Positions 16,240 through 25,797 of a stretch of 64,000 nt of DNA are shown in pieces (the first letter of the stretch is position 1; each line of letters opens with the position of its first letter). Position numbers and translations under genes: made by a program. Under the pieces are notes generated by a model. It did no database searches, was not told where the DNA came from, and saw only the letters and a list, made by a program, of their open reading frames with translations. This stretch comes from an uncultured Prevotellaceae bacterium. GTDB lineage: Bacteria; Bacteroidota; Bacteroidia; Bacteroidales; Muribaculaceae. Location of the stretch: the NCBI GenBank assembly GCA_947165485.1, contig CAMVAP010000006.1, positions 1-64,000 on the forward strand, given 5' to 3'.

Positions 16240-18201
16240 ATGAGTTATCTGAAATTTGACAAAAACCTGATGATCAACCTTGAGCAGTCGCTGCCCAAGG
16301 AGATGTTGCGCACCAACCAGTCGGGGGCCTACCATTGCACCACCATCGTGGGCTGCAATACCCGCAAGCAACATGGATTGCTGGTCATTCCAGTGCCAGA
16401 GCTTGACGACAACAACCACGTGCTGCTGTCATCGCTCGACGAGACCGTCATCCAGCACGGTGCCCCGTTCAACCTGGGTCTGCACCGCTACAAGGGTGAC
16501 ACCTACAGTCCCAACGGTCACAAGTACATCCGTGAGTATGACTGCGAGCGCGTGCCCACCACGACCTACCGCGTGGGTGGCGTAATCCTGAAGAAAGAGA
16601 AAATCTTCATCACCCACGAGAACCGCATCCTCATCCGCTACACGCTGGTGGATGCCCACTCGGCCACGACGCTGCAATTCAGGCCGTTCCTGGCCTTCCG
16701 CAACGCCAACGACCTGTGTGTTGAAAACGCTGTCGCCAGTCGCGACTACCAGGAGGTGGCCAATGGTATCGCCACTTGCATGTATAATGGCTATCCCACC
16801 CTGTACATGCAGATGAACCACAAGCCCCGCTTTGTGTTTGACCCGCACTGGTACAAGAACATCGAGTATATCAAGGACCAGGAGCGCGGCATCCCTTACA
16901 GCGAGGACCTGTATGTGCCGGGCTACTTTGAGGTCGAGATCAAGAAGGGCGAGCCGCTCATTTTCTCGGCTGGTATCGAGGAGGTCAACACCAGAACGTT
17001 GACCAAGATGTATGAGGACGAGATCAAGCCCCGCACGCCTCGCACTAGTTTCTACAACTGCATGAAGAACAGCGCCAAGCAGTTCTATATCACCAACAAG
17101 GAGGGTCACTACCTGCTGGCCGGCTATCCCTGGTTCAAGATTCGCGCCCGCGACGAGTTCATCGCTCTGCCAGGCTGCACACTGTCGGTACACCACCGCC
17201 AGGACTTTGAATTGATTATGGACACGGCCCAGCGCGCCCTCAACGACTGGATGCGCGACGGCACCCTCGACAAGCACCTCGACGGTCTGGAGTTGCCCGA
17301 TGTGCCGCTGTGGGCCATCTGGGCAGTGCAACGCTATGCCCACGACCTGAATGCCGATGCCGCACGAGAGCGCTACGGCAAGCTGGTCAAGGACATCATC
17401 AACTTTATTGCCGACGGCAAGCATCCCAACCTCAAGCTGGAGCCTAACGGCCTGGTAGCCACCGATGGCACCAAGCGTCCCGTCTCGTGGATGAACAGCA
17501 CCCACCCCGATGGCACACCGCTCATTCCGCGCACGGGCTATCTGGTAGAGTTCAATGCCTTGTGGTACAACGCTCTGCGCTTCGCCACCGAGGAACTCTT
17601 CACTGCCGACCGCTATGAGGACAAGGCCTTTGTGGAGCGCTGCAACACCATCGCCGACAAGTGCAAGCCAGCGTTCATTGAGACGTTCATGACCGACTAC
17701 GGCTACCTCTATGACTATGTGAACGGCAGCTACACCGACCTGAGTGTGCGCCCCAACATGATCATCGCCGCCGCCACCGACTACAGTCCGCTGGACCGCC
17801 GCCAGCGCAAACGCGTGCTCGACATCACCACCCGCGAGCTGTTGACACCCAAGGGGTTGCGCACCCTCAGCCCCAACAGTTACGGCTACATCCCCTGGTA
17901 TCTGGGCACCCCCGAGGAGCGCCAGACGGCCTACTATGCCGGCAGCGCCCGCCCCTGGCTGATGGATTTCTACAGCAAGGCCTACATCCGCGTCTTCGGT
18001 CTGAATAGCATCTCATTTATCGAGAGAATGATGATTGGCTTTGAGGACGAGATGAAGGAAGGCTGCATCGGATCGCTGAGCGAGCTGTATGACGGCAACC
18101 CGCCCTTCATTGGCCGCGGTGCCGTGAGCTTCGCCCCCAACGTGGGCGGCATCCTGCGCGTGCTGCGCACCTTCAAGAACCTGCACATCATTGACGAATA
18201 A
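16240..18201 (+). CDS. Glycogen debranching enzyme (amylo-alpha-1,6-glucosidase, GDE family)
   Basis: A 653-aa cytoplasmic enzyme. The N-terminal domain (about 15-230) matches the bacterial/archaeal GDE N-terminal beta-sandwich (SGAYHCTTIVGCNTRKQHGLL), and the C-terminal (alpha/alpha)6 catalytic domain (about 280-650) contains the GH133-type stretch PRTGYLVEFNALWYNALRF and the end segment EERQTAYYAGSARPWL. It would hydrolyse alpha-1,6 branches of glycogen. It leads a three-gene operon with a GT4 synthase 22 bp downstream and a GH57 enzyme. The MITE-like element lies 31 bp upstream. Confidence 0.9.
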   Translation: MSYLKFDKNLMINLEQSLPKEMLRTNQSGAYHCTTIVGCNTRKQHGLLVIPVPELDDNNHVLLSSLDETVIQHGAPFNLGLHRYKGDTYSPNGHKYIREYDCERVPTTTYRVGGVILKKEKIFITHENRILIRYTLVDAHSATTLQFRPFLAFRNANDLCVENAVASRDYQEVANGIATCMYNGYPTLYMQMNHKPRFVFDPHWYKNIEYIKDQERGIPYSEDLYVPGYFEVEIKKGEPLIFSAGIEEVNTRTLTKMYEDEIKPRTPRTSFYNCMKNSAKQFYITNKEGHYLLAGYPWFKIRARDEFIALPGCTLSVHHRQDFELIMDTAQRALNDWMRDGTLDKHLDGLELPDVPLWAIWAVQRYAHDLNADAARERYGKLVKDIINFIADGKHPNLKLEPNGLVATDGTKRPVSWMNSTHPDGTPLIPRTGYLVEFNALWYNALRFATEELFTADRYEDKAFVERCNTIADKCKPAFIETFMTDYGYLYDYVNGSYTDLSVRPNMIIAAATDYSPLDRRQRKRVLDITTRELLTPKGLRTLSPNSYGYIPWYLGTPEERQTAYYAGSARPWLMDFYSKAYIRVFGLNSISFIERMMIGFEDEMKEGCIGSLSELYDGNPPFIGRGAVSFAPNVGGILRVLRTFKNLHIIDE

Positions 18202-18206
18202 AAAAC

Positions 18207-18215
18207 AAGAGGAGG
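18207..18215 (+). promoter_or_regulatory. Strong Shine-Dalgarno of the GT4 gene
   Basis: AAGAGGAGG lies 8 bp before the ATG at 18224. Most genes here lack such a site, so it decides the start and suggests high translation. Confidence 0.7.
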
Positions 18216-18223
18216 AAAAAAAT

Positions 18224-19486
18224 ATGAAAGCATTAATGTTTGGCTGGGAATTTCCGCCTCACATCCTGGGTGGACTGGGAACAGCGAGTTACGGACTCAC
18301 CAAGGGCATGTGGGAGAACGGTGACATGGACATCACCTTTGTCATCCCCAAGCCCTGGGGCGATGAGCCCAAGGATTTTGCACACATCATCGGTGCCAAC
18401 AGCACACCGGTTGCATGGCGAGACGTGAACTGGGACTATGTACAGAGCCGCATCGGCAATGTGATGGACCCACAGATGTATTACAACCTGCGCGACCACA
18501 TCTACGGTGACTTCAACTACATGAGCACCAACGATCTGGGCTGCATTGAGTTCTCGGGACGTTACCCTGAGAACCTGCTGGAGGAGATCAACAACTACAG
18601 CATAGTGGCCGGTGTCATCGCCCGCACGGTGGATTGCGACATCATCCACAGCCACGACTGGCTCACCTATCCTGCCGGTATCCACGCCAAGCAGGTCACC
18701 GGCAAGCCTCTGGTCATCCACGTGCACGCCACCGACTTTGACCGCTCACGCGGCAATGTCAACCCCACCGTGTTCAGCATCGAGAAGGACGGCATGAACC
18801 ATGCCGACCACATCATCACCGTGAGCAACCTCACGCGCCGCACGGTCATCGAGAAATACGGCATCAACCCCGACAAGGTGACTACCGTGCACAATGCTGT
18901 CGATCCCCTCAACGATGAACTGCTCAACCTGCCCATTCCCCCGGGCAAGCAGAACAAGGTTGTCACCTTCCTGGGACGCATCACGATGCAGAAGGGACCC
19001 GAATACTTTGTCGAGGCTGCTGCCCAGGTGCTGCACAAGGTGAACGACGTGCAGTTTGTCATGGCCGGTAGCGGTGACATGATGAACAAGATGATACGCC
19101 TTGCCGCCAAGCGAGACATCGCCGACCGTTTCCACTTCACCGGATTCTTGAAGGGCAAGCAGGTGTATGAGATGCTCAAGGCCAGTGATGTGTACATCAT
19201 GCCATCGGTGAGCGAGCCATTCGGCATCTCACCGCTTGAGGCGATGCAGATGGGCGTGCCCTCGATCATCAGCAAGCAGAGTGGCTGCGCCGAGATTCTG
19301 GACAATGTCATCAAGATTGACTACTGGGACACCAACGCCATGGCCGATGCCATCTACAGCATCATCAAGTATCCCGCCATGTACAACGAGTTGCGCGAGC
19401 AGGGACTGGCCGAGGTAGCCCAGATCACCTGGGACAAAGCCGGTGCCAAGGTCATCGACATCTATCGCAAACTCATCAACCGTTAA
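18224..19486 (+). CDS. GT4 glycosyltransferase, probable glycogen synthase
   Basis: A 420-aa GT-B glycosyltransferase. The N-terminal donor loop motif GGLGTASYGLT (about 16-26) and the C-terminal family-4 motif SEPFGISPLEAMQMG (about 328-342) are clear. Placement between debranching enzyme and GH57 marks it as the glycogen-chain-elongating enzyme of Bacteroidales. The start at 18224 is set by an unusually strong Shine-Dalgarno (AAGAGGAGG, 18207-18215) for this phylum; a frame start at 18191 would include that site. A heptad stop array begins at its TAA. Confidence 0.87.
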   Translation: MKALMFGWEFPPHILGGLGTASYGLTKGMWENGDMDITFVIPKPWGDEPKDFAHIIGANSTPVAWRDVNWDYVQSRIGNVMDPQMYYNLRDHIYGDFNYMSTNDLGCIEFSGRYPENLLEEINNYSIVAGVIARTVDCDIIHSHDWLTYPAGIHAKQVTGKPLVIHVHATDFDRSRGNVNPTVFSIEKDGMNHADHIITVSNLTRRTVIEKYGINPDKVTTVHNAVDPLNDELLNLPIPPGKQNKVVTFLGRITMQKGPEYFVEAAAQVLHKVNDVQFVMAGSGDMMNKMIRLAAKRDIADRFHFTGFLKGKQVYEMLKASDVYIMPSVSEPFGISPLEAMQMGVPSIISKQSGCAEILDNVIKIDYWDTNAMADAIYSIIKYPAMYNELREQGLAEVAQITWDKAGAKVIDIYRKLINR

Positions 19487-19524
19487 CCGCTAACAACTTA
19501 AGAACTAAAAACTAACAACTCAAG
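19484..19524 (+). repeat. Heptad stop array after the GT4 gene
   Basis: Starting at the gene's own TAA stop (19484-19486) the sequence runs as units of 7 (one of 8): TAACCGC, TAACAAC, TTAAGAAC, TAAAAAC, TAACAAC. TAA recurs at a period close to 7, giving stops in more than one frame. It ends just before the GH57 ATG at 19529. Confidence 0.55.
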
Positions 19525-19528
19525 ATAT

Positions 19529-20974
19529 ATGAAAGCAATTTGTTTTTATTTCCAGATTCATCAGCCATTCAGGTTGAAACACTACCGCTTCTTTGACATC
19601 GGTAATGACCACTACTACTATGATGACTTTGCCGACGACGACATCATCACACGCATCGCCGAGCGGTCTTATCTGCCCGCCAACGAGATGCTGCTTGACA
19701 TGATCAAGGAGAATGGCAAGAAGTTCAAGGTGGCTTTCTCCATCAGCGGAACCGCACTGGAACAACTGGAGCAGTATGTACCCGAGTTCATCGACTCGAT
19801 GAAGGAACTGGCCGCCACAGGATGTGTCGAGTTCCTGAGCGAGACCTATGCCCACAGCCTGTCATCGCTCTATGATCCTGACGAGTTTGTTGCCCAGGTC
19901 AAGGCCCATGACGAGAAGATCTTCCAACTCTTTGGGCAGAGGCCCAAGGTGTTCCGTAACACCGAGCTCATCTATGATGATGATATCGCCTCGATGGTCT
20001 ATTCGATGGGCTTCAAGGCCGCTATCACCGCCGATGCCAAGCACGTGCTGGGCTGGCGATCGCCCAATTTCCTGTACAGTTCGGCCTCGGCACCCAAGCT
20101 CAAGTTGATGTTGAAGAATAGCAAGTTGAGCGACGACATCTCGTTCCGCTTCAGCAACCCCGAGTGGGCCTCCTATCCCCTCACTGCCGACAAGTACATC
20201 CACTGGATTGACGAGTTGCCCCAAGAGGAGCAGTTGATCAACTTGTTTATGAATTATGACGCATTCGGTGAATTGCAACCGCGCGAGAGCGGCATCTTTG
20301 AGTTCATGAAGGCACTGCCACGCTTTGCCGCCGAGAAGGATATCCAGTTCTGGACTCCTAGCGAAGTCGTTTCCAAGTTCAAGCCCGTTGCCGAGCTGGC
20401 TGTGCCCTACCCCATGTCCTGGACCGACGAGGCTCGCGACACCAGCGCATGGCTGGGCAACACCTTGCAACAGGAAGCTGTCAAGAAGCTATATTCCATC
20501 GGTGAGCGCGTGCGCCTGTGCACCGATCGTCGCATCAAGCAGGACTGGAACTACTTGCAGGCCAGCGACCACTTCTTCTACATGTCAACCAAGCACAATG
20601 ACGATGGCTCGGTACATAGCCACTACAGCCCTTATGACTCGCCGTACACAGCGTTCACCAACTACATGAACGTTTTGAGCGACTTCATGACCCGCGTCGA
20701 GGAGCAGTACCCGGCCAGCATCGACAACGAGGAGTTGAACTCACTGCTGCTGACCATCCGCAACCAGGAGCAGGAGATTGAGAAACTGCACCGCGAGGTT
20801 GACCTGATGCGCAACAACATCGTCAAGGACACTACCGGTGACTTCCCCATCGACATGCCCGCACCTGTAGAGGAGGAAAAACCCGCTCCCAAGGAAAAGC
20901 CTGCCACCAAGAAGAAAACAGCAGCCAAAAAGCCTGCGGCCAAGAAGAAAACCGCGGCCAAGGAGGCAAAATAA
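19529..20974 (+). CDS. Glycoside hydrolase family 57 enzyme with Lys/Ala-rich tail
   Basis: A 481-aa GH57 alpha-glucan enzyme. The N-terminal FQIHQPFRL motif and the nucleophile region VFRNTELIYDD (Glu in NTELIY) match the family, and SAYTHSLSSL-like and WTPSEV segments follow. It probably trims or branches glycogen in the cytoplasm with the two enzymes encoded upstream. The last 34 residues (448-481) are a Lys/Ala/Pro tail (KPAPKEKPATKKKTAAKK style) like a histone-H1 tail and unlike the usual GH57 end. A coiled-coil segment (about 405-435) precedes it. A strong terminator follows. Confidence 0.88.
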   Translation: MKAICFYFQIHQPFRLKHYRFFDIGNDHYYYDDFADDDIITRIAERSYLPANEMLLDMIKENGKKFKVAFSISGTALEQLEQYVPEFIDSMKELAATGCVEFLSETYAHSLSSLYDPDEFVAQVKAHDEKIFQLFGQRPKVFRNTELIYDDDIASMVYSMGFKAAITADAKHVLGWRSPNFLYSSASAPKLKLMLKNSKLSDDISFRFSNPEWASYPLTADKYIHWIDELPQEEQLINLFMNYDAFGELQPRESGIFEFMKALPRFAAEKDIQFWTPSEVVSKFKPVAELAVPYPMSWTDEARDTSAWLGNTLQQEAVKKLYSIGERVRLCTDRRIKQDWNYLQASDHFFYMSTKHNDDGSVHSHYSPYDSPYTAFTNYMNVLSDFMTRVEEQYPASIDNEELNSLLLTIRNQEQEIEKLHREVDLMRNNIVKDTTGDFPIDMPAPVEEEKPAPKEKPATKKKTAAKKPAAKKKTAAKEAK

Positions 20975-21013
20975 CCGCTTGAGGCACATTCCCATCAGGG
21001 CATTAGGGGGGCG

Positions 21014-21072
21014 TGTTGCAAAACTCAGCCGTCGAAAAAAAAGGAGACACTGAGTTTTGCAACATCCCCCTT
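21014..21072 (+). terminator. Terminator of the glycogen operon
   Basis: TGTTGCAAAACTCAG (21014-21028) pairs perfectly with 21050-21064 around a 21-nt A-rich loop. Outer G-run (21006-21011) and C-run (21066-21070) extend the stem imperfectly, followed by TTGTTTGTT. Confidence 0.8.
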
Positions 21073-21091
21073 GTTTGTTAGGGTTATCCCC

Positions 21092-21122
21092 TTGTGGCAT
21101 TCAAGAATATTTAGTAAATTTG
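21092..21122 (+). promoter_or_regulatory. Promoter of the 5'-nucleotidase gene
   Basis: TTG (21092-21094) and TAAATTTG (21115-21122) with a 20-bp gap. The leader to the ATG at 21158 is about 30 nt, and this excludes the earlier frame start at 21071. Confidence 0.68.
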
Positions 21123-21157
21123 CCGATTCAAACTATAACTATCTTACTTTATTGATT

Positions 21158-22675
21158 ATGGCAAAATTCCGCAACTTCATGTTAATGAGCATGTGCGCGC
21201 TGATGATGGTACCCGCCATGCGCGCCGAGCACTTGATGATTATCGCTGTTAATGACACCCACAGTCAGGTTGACCCCGCCAGCGACGGCAATGGCGGTGT
21301 TGCAAGACGCCGTGCCATCTATGACAAGCTGCGTGCCGACAACCCCAACACCGCGCTCATCCATGCTGGTGATGCCGTGCAGGGCACCCTATTCTTCTCG
21401 CTCTACCGCGGCGAGGTGGAATATGCCTTGATGGACACGCTGGGCTATGATGCCATCATCCTGGGTAATCATGAGTTTGACAACGGCATGGAGGAACTTG
21501 CCAATCATTACCGCAACGTGGATGCGGTGAAGATGAGCGCCAACTATGACTTCAGCGCCACGCCACTCGATGGCCTGTTCCATCCCTACTGGATCAAGGC
21601 TGTGGGCGACAAGCGCGTAGCCTTCTTTGGCATCAACGTCAATCCGGCTGGATTGATAGCCGACATGAACTGCAAGAACCTGCGTTACCGCAATGCCCCC
21701 GAAGTTGCCGATGCCACTGCCCGTTACCTCAAGGAGGTGCTGGGCATGGACTATGCCATCATGGTGTCTCACATCGGTTACAGCAGCTATGAGCCCACCG
21801 AACCTAACGACACACTCATCATCGGGCACAGCCATTACATCGACATGGTCATCAGTTCCCACTCCCACACGACCATCAAGCCTGGTAGCGGCATGGACCG
21901 CATTGCCAATGCCGACGGCAAGTTGATACCCATCGGACAAAATGGCAAGAGCGGCAAGCTGGTTGCTACCTATGACCTGGACTTGGAGACGGGCGATATC
22001 GTCTATAACCAAATCCCCGTTGATGCAAGTTGGGATGAAGCCGCCAGCCAGTACACGGCCATGAACCAGTGGCTTGACCAGTACCGCAACGGTGTGGACA
22101 GCATTATGAACAATCCGGTCGCCATCAGTGCCCGCTTCATGAAAAACTCCAGCGATGCCGCCCAGAACTGGGTGAGTGATGCCACAATGGACATCATCAA
22201 GGAACTCTCGGGCATCAAGAACATCGACTGCGCCATCATGAACAAGGGCGGCATACGCATGGATATGCCCAAGGGTACTGTCACCGAGGGTGTCATCAGC
22301 TCGATGTTCCCCTTTGACAACCGATTTGTCGTGCTTGAGATGCCTGGTACCGAACTCATCGAGAGTATCCAACTCATGTGCGGTCGCGGTGGTGATGCCG
22401 TGAGCAAGGAACTGCGCGCCACCTACAACGATGAGGGCAAACTCATCAAGGCCACCCTCAAGGGCAAGAATATCGACCCCGAGAAGATGTACAACGTTGC
22501 CACTATCGATTATCTGGCCAACGGCGGCGACTACATGACACCCATGACCCGTTGCAAGCGCCTGTTTGTCGATACCCAGAAGTATGGCAGCCACATCCTC
22601 AAGTATGTCAAGGCGCTTAATGCCGCAGGCAAGAAAATCGACGCCAAGGACGAAGTGAGGATTAAGAGGAAGTAG
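21158..22675 (+). CDS. Periplasmic 5'-nucleotidase/UshA-like metallophosphatase
   Basis: A 505-aa exported enzyme. A signal peptide (about 1-23, ending AMRA) is followed by the calcineurin-like metallophosphoesterase domain with NDTHSQ, GDAVQG, LGNHEFDNG and SSHSHTT, then the 5'-nucleotidase C-terminal domain (INKGGIRMDMPKG-like and FPFDNRFVVLEMPG). It probably releases nucleosides and phosphate in the periplasm. The start at 21158 follows from the promoter and signal peptide. Its TAG stop is the first unit of a seven-unit heptad array. Confidence 0.88.
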   Translation: MAKFRNFMLMSMCALMMVPAMRAEHLMIIAVNDTHSQVDPASDGNGGVARRRAIYDKLRADNPNTALIHAGDAVQGTLFFSLYRGEVEYALMDTLGYDAIILGNHEFDNGMEELANHYRNVDAVKMSANYDFSATPLDGLFHPYWIKAVGDKRVAFFGINVNPAGLIADMNCKNLRYRNAPEVADATARYLKEVLGMDYAIMVSHIGYSSYEPTEPNDTLIIGHSHYIDMVISSHSHTTIKPGSGMDRIANADGKLIPIGQNGKSGKLVATYDLDLETGDIVYNQIPVDASWDEAASQYTAMNQWLDQYRNGVDSIMNNPVAISARFMKNSSDAAQNWVSDATMDIIKELSGIKNIDCAIMNKGGIRMDMPKGTVTEGVISSMFPFDNRFVVLEMPGTELIESIQLMCGRGGDAVSKELRATYNDEGKLIKATLKGKNIDPEKMYNVATIDYLANGGDYMTPMTRCKRLFVDTQKYGSHILKYVKALNAAGKKIDAKDEVRIKRK

Positions 22676-22721
22676 GTTTTAGGCTTTAGGTTTTAGGCTT
22701 TAGGGTTTAGGGTTTAGGGAC
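22673..22721 (+). repeat. Seven-unit TAGGNTT heptad array starting at a stop codon
   Basis: Exact 7-bp units begin at the nucleotidase TAG stop: TAGGTTT, TAGGCTT, TAGGTTT, TAGGCTT, TAGGGTT, TAGGGTT, TAGGGAC. TAG is invariant while the other positions vary. It looks telomere-like but is internal and short. Confidence 0.8.
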
Positions 22722-22755
22722 TATTTGTTGAAAGAAAAGGAAAGGACAAAATATA

Positions 22756-25700
22756 ATGACCAAATTCAATCGTTTATTGTTGACAATTGTCGTTGTTGTG
22801 CTGGCATTGAACGCTACGGCACGCGGCACAAGCAAGTTGCCCAACCTGTTTAATCATGTCGATCAGGTAGCAATGGACCAGTGGGTGGATAGCGTTTTTG
22901 ACAGCCTGTCACCAGATGCCCGCATCGGGCAATTGATCATTGCCGCAGTAACACCGTCAAGCAATGACGCCACAAGAGACCTGGTCAAGCGATTGGTTAC
23001 ACAGAACCTCGTGGGTGGACTCATCTATGAGAAAAGCACCATCGCCGAGCAAGCCGAGGTCACCAATCTCGCCCAATCGTTGGCTTCAGTCCCCCTGATG
23101 ATCACCATTGATGGCGAGTGGGGACTGGGAATGAGGCTCAAAGAGGTGCCCAATTTCCAGCGCAACCTCATCCTGGGCGCTCTTGACGACGACATGCTGC
23201 TCTATGAGTATGGCCGTGAAGTGGCACGCCAGTGCCGTCGCATGGGCATTCAAGTGAATTTTGCACCGGTGCTCGACGTGAACGACAACCCGTTGAATCC
23301 GGTCATTGGTGACCGCTCCTTCGGTGAGAGTCCCGAGCTGGTGGCCCGCCACGCGATCGCCTTTGCCCGCGGCTTGGAGGATGGCGGCGTGATGGCCGTG
23401 GGTAAGCACTTCCCGGGTCATGGCTCATCGAGTGAGGATTCCCACAAGACCCTCCCCGTCATCAACAAGAAACTGCAAGAAATCAACACCTGCGAGCTGG
23501 TACCTTTCCGCAAGTTTATAGAGGCCGGATTGAGCGGCATCCTCACTGCCCACCTGCTAGTGCCCGCCATCGACAACGGCAAGGCTCCCACCAGTCTGTC
23601 TCAAGACTGTGTATCGACCCTGTTGCGCGAGGAACTGGATTTTGAGGGTCTCATCTTCACCGATGCGCTCAACATGAAAGGGGCTACCCAGATGCTGAAA
23701 GGTTCCCCCTGTGTCAACGCCCTGCTGGCAGGCAATGATGTGTTGCTCATGCCCGATAATGTCACCGACGAGATTGCAGCCATCAAGGCCGCCGTGGCCA
23801 ATGGCAAACTCAGCCAAAGCGTGCTTGACGAGCGTTGCAAGAAGATGCTGCGCTACAAGTATGCCCTCGACTTGACCGCCCGTCAACATGTGAACACCGA
23901 CAATCTGCAATCCGACATCAACTCCCAGCACGCCAGTGTCATCAAGCGTCAACTCACAGCCGGCAGTATCACCGTCATCAAGAATAACGACAATATACTG
24001 CCCATCCACAACATGCAGAGCCGCCACATCGCTGTCGCCACCATCGGCAACGAGAATGGCACTGCCAGCAAGTTCACCCGCCGCTGCGCCGACTATGCCC
24101 AAGTGAAGCGCTTTGATCTGGTCAAGGCCGGTTCTGCCAGTCAATTGGCCGAGCAGCTCCATGATGGCCACTTCAACACCATCATCGTGGAAGTGGGCGA
24201 GGACAATACTGACAACCGCGCTGCCCTCGATGCCGTGGTCAAGAAGTGCAAGAACCTCGTTGTGGTGCTGACCTGCAAGCCCTACGACATCAAGAACTAC
24301 GGCAAAGCCATCACCAACAAGCATGTCAAGGCAGTTGTGCTCACCTACGAGAACTCGACGATTGCCGAGGACTATGCGGCACAGACCATCTTTGGTGGTA
24401 ATGCGGCAAGCGGCATCCTGCCCATCTCGCTGGCATTTAATGGCAAGAAGACGCGCTATGATGCGGGACACGGCATCCACTATGGCGCCAATCGATTGGG
24501 CTACTCCATTCCTGCCGAGGTGGGACTGGATAACCGCTTGACTTCACAAATCGATTCGGTGTGTCGCCTGGGCGTGCAACAGCATGCCTTCCCGGGTTGC
24601 CAAGTCATCGTCGCACGACATGGCAAGGTGATTTATAAAGGCTCATTTGGCACCATCGACTATGGCAGCACGGTCAAGGTCGATGACAACACGCTGTTTG
24701 ACCTCGCATCGGTTTCCAAGGCCACTGGCACCATCAGCGGTGTTATGAAAGCCTTTGACGACGGCAAGTTCCGCCTTGACGACAAGGCGAGTGAATACAT
24801 TCCCGGCCTGCGGGACGGTGACAAGCAGGACATCACGTTCCGCGACCTGTTGTATCACGAGACAGGTATGCCCGCATCGCTCAACATGTGGCAGATGATG
24901 ATGGATCCCAGCACCTATAGCGGTGTGCTCATCGCTGGGGCCGAGGATGCCACCCACCCCATCAAGGTCATGAACGGTTCGTGGGGCCACAAGGATGCCA
25001 AGTTGCGCACCGACATCCTCTCGACCCACAAGACCGACAAATTCAATATCGCCATTGCCGACGGTGTGTGGGGCGGACGAGTCACCTATGACTCCATCAT
25101 GAACCGCATGTACCACGCCAAGCTGGGTAAAAAGAAATACCTGTACAGCTGCTGCAACTTCTCATTGCTCGCCGATGCCGTGCAGCGCATGACCCACTCA
25201 CCGCTCAACTACTATGTGAACAACTACATCTTTGCTCCCCTGGGTGCCTATCACACGATGTACCGCCCCTTGAGCAAATACTCGCGCGACGAAATCAGCT
25301 TCACCGAGAAAGACACCTACTTGCGCCGCCAGCACATGCATGGATATGTTCATGACGAGCTGGCAGCCTTCTCGGGTGGAGTACAGGGCAATGCGGGACT
25401 ATTCAGCAATGCCAATGACCTGGCCAAGCTCTTCCAGATGTGGCTCAATGGAGGAACCTATGGTGGCGTGCGGCTCTTGAAGTCATCAACAGTCGAGACC
25501 TTCATCACCCAGAAGAGTCCCAACAGTCACCGCGGACTGGGCTTCGACAAGCCCGTTGTGGGCAATCCCGATGCCAGCAACACCTGTGCCGAGGCCACAC
25601 CCGAGACCTTCGGGCACACTGGATTCACGGGCACCTGCTACTGGGTGGATCCCAAGAACGACATGTTTTACATCTTCCTGAGCAACCGCGTGAGCCCCAC

Positions 25701-25779
25701 GCGCAACAACCCAAACTTTGGCCGAATCAGCGCCCGCAGCCACATCCAATCACTCATTTACAAGGCCATCAGAAATTAG
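22756..25779 (+). CDS. GH3 beta-N-acetylhexosaminidase fused to a beta-lactamase-fold serine hydrolase
   Basis: A 1007-aa exported fusion (signal peptide about 1-22). Residues about 40-370 form a GH3 NagZ-like domain with the catalytic-loop motif KHFPGHGSSSEDSHKTLP, and a GH3 C-terminal domain follows (to about 580). From about 590 there is a serine beta-lactamase/esterase-like domain with SxxK (ASVSKATG near 655) and a late HTGFTG motif. The expected YxN motif reads YSCCNFSLL, so the Asn is replaced. The fusion type is known in Bacteroidetes; it suggests peptidoglycan amino-sugar removal coupled to a peptidase or esterase. The TlpA-like gene begins 18 bp later. Confidence 0.86.
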   Translation: MTKFNRLLLTIVVVVLALNATARGTSKLPNLFNHVDQVAMDQWVDSVFDSLSPDARIGQLIIAAVTPSSNDATRDLVKRLVTQNLVGGLIYEKSTIAEQAEVTNLAQSLASVPLMITIDGEWGLGMRLKEVPNFQRNLILGALDDDMLLYEYGREVARQCRRMGIQVNFAPVLDVNDNPLNPVIGDRSFGESPELVARHAIAFARGLEDGGVMAVGKHFPGHGSSSEDSHKTLPVINKKLQEINTCELVPFRKFIEAGLSGILTAHLLVPAIDNGKAPTSLSQDCVSTLLREELDFEGLIFTDALNMKGATQMLKGSPCVNALLAGNDVLLMPDNVTDEIAAIKAAVANGKLSQSVLDERCKKMLRYKYALDLTARQHVNTDNLQSDINSQHASVIKRQLTAGSITVIKNNDNILPIHNMQSRHIAVATIGNENGTASKFTRRCADYAQVKRFDLVKAGSASQLAEQLHDGHFNTIIVEVGEDNTDNRAALDAVVKKCKNLVVVLTCKPYDIKNYGKAITNKHVKAVVLTYENSTIAEDYAAQTIFGGNAASGILPISLAFNGKKTRYDAGHGIHYGANRLGYSIPAEVGLDNRLTSQIDSVCRLGVQQHAFPGCQVIVARHGKVIYKGSFGTIDYGSTVKVDDNTLFDLASVSKATGTISGVMKAFDDGKFRLDDKASEYIPGLRDGDKQDITFRDLLYHETGMPASLNMWQMMMDPSTYSGVLIAGAEDATHPIKVMNGSWGHKDAKLRTDILSTHKTDKFNIAIADGVWGGRVTYDSIMNRMYHAKLGKKKYLYSCCNFSLLADAVQRMTHSPLNYYVNNYIFAPLGAYHTMYRPLSKYSRDEISFTEKDTYLRRQHMHGYVHDELAAFSGGVQGNAGLFSNANDLAKLFQMWLNGGTYGGVRLLKSSTVETFITQKSPNSHRGLGFDKPVVGNPDASNTCAEATPETFGHTGFTGTCYWVDPKNDMFYIFLSNRVSPTRNNPNFGRISARSHIQSLIYKAIRN

Positions 25780-25797
25780 CTTTAATCTGAGATAATT

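Noticed and set aside
15991-16240. Small frames (64-73 aa) inside the MITE-like element
   Set aside because: They overlap each other and the terminal repeat, lack motifs and are unlike any transposase; the element appears non-coding.
16429-17505. Minus-strand 358-aa frame opposite the debranching enzyme
   Set aside because: No recognisable domain; the GDE gene on the plus strand explains the sequence.
22673-22721. Telomere-like or CRISPR-like repeat
   Set aside because: Units are 7 bp with no spacers, internal to a bacterial chromosome and in phase with a stop codon; neither interpretation fits.
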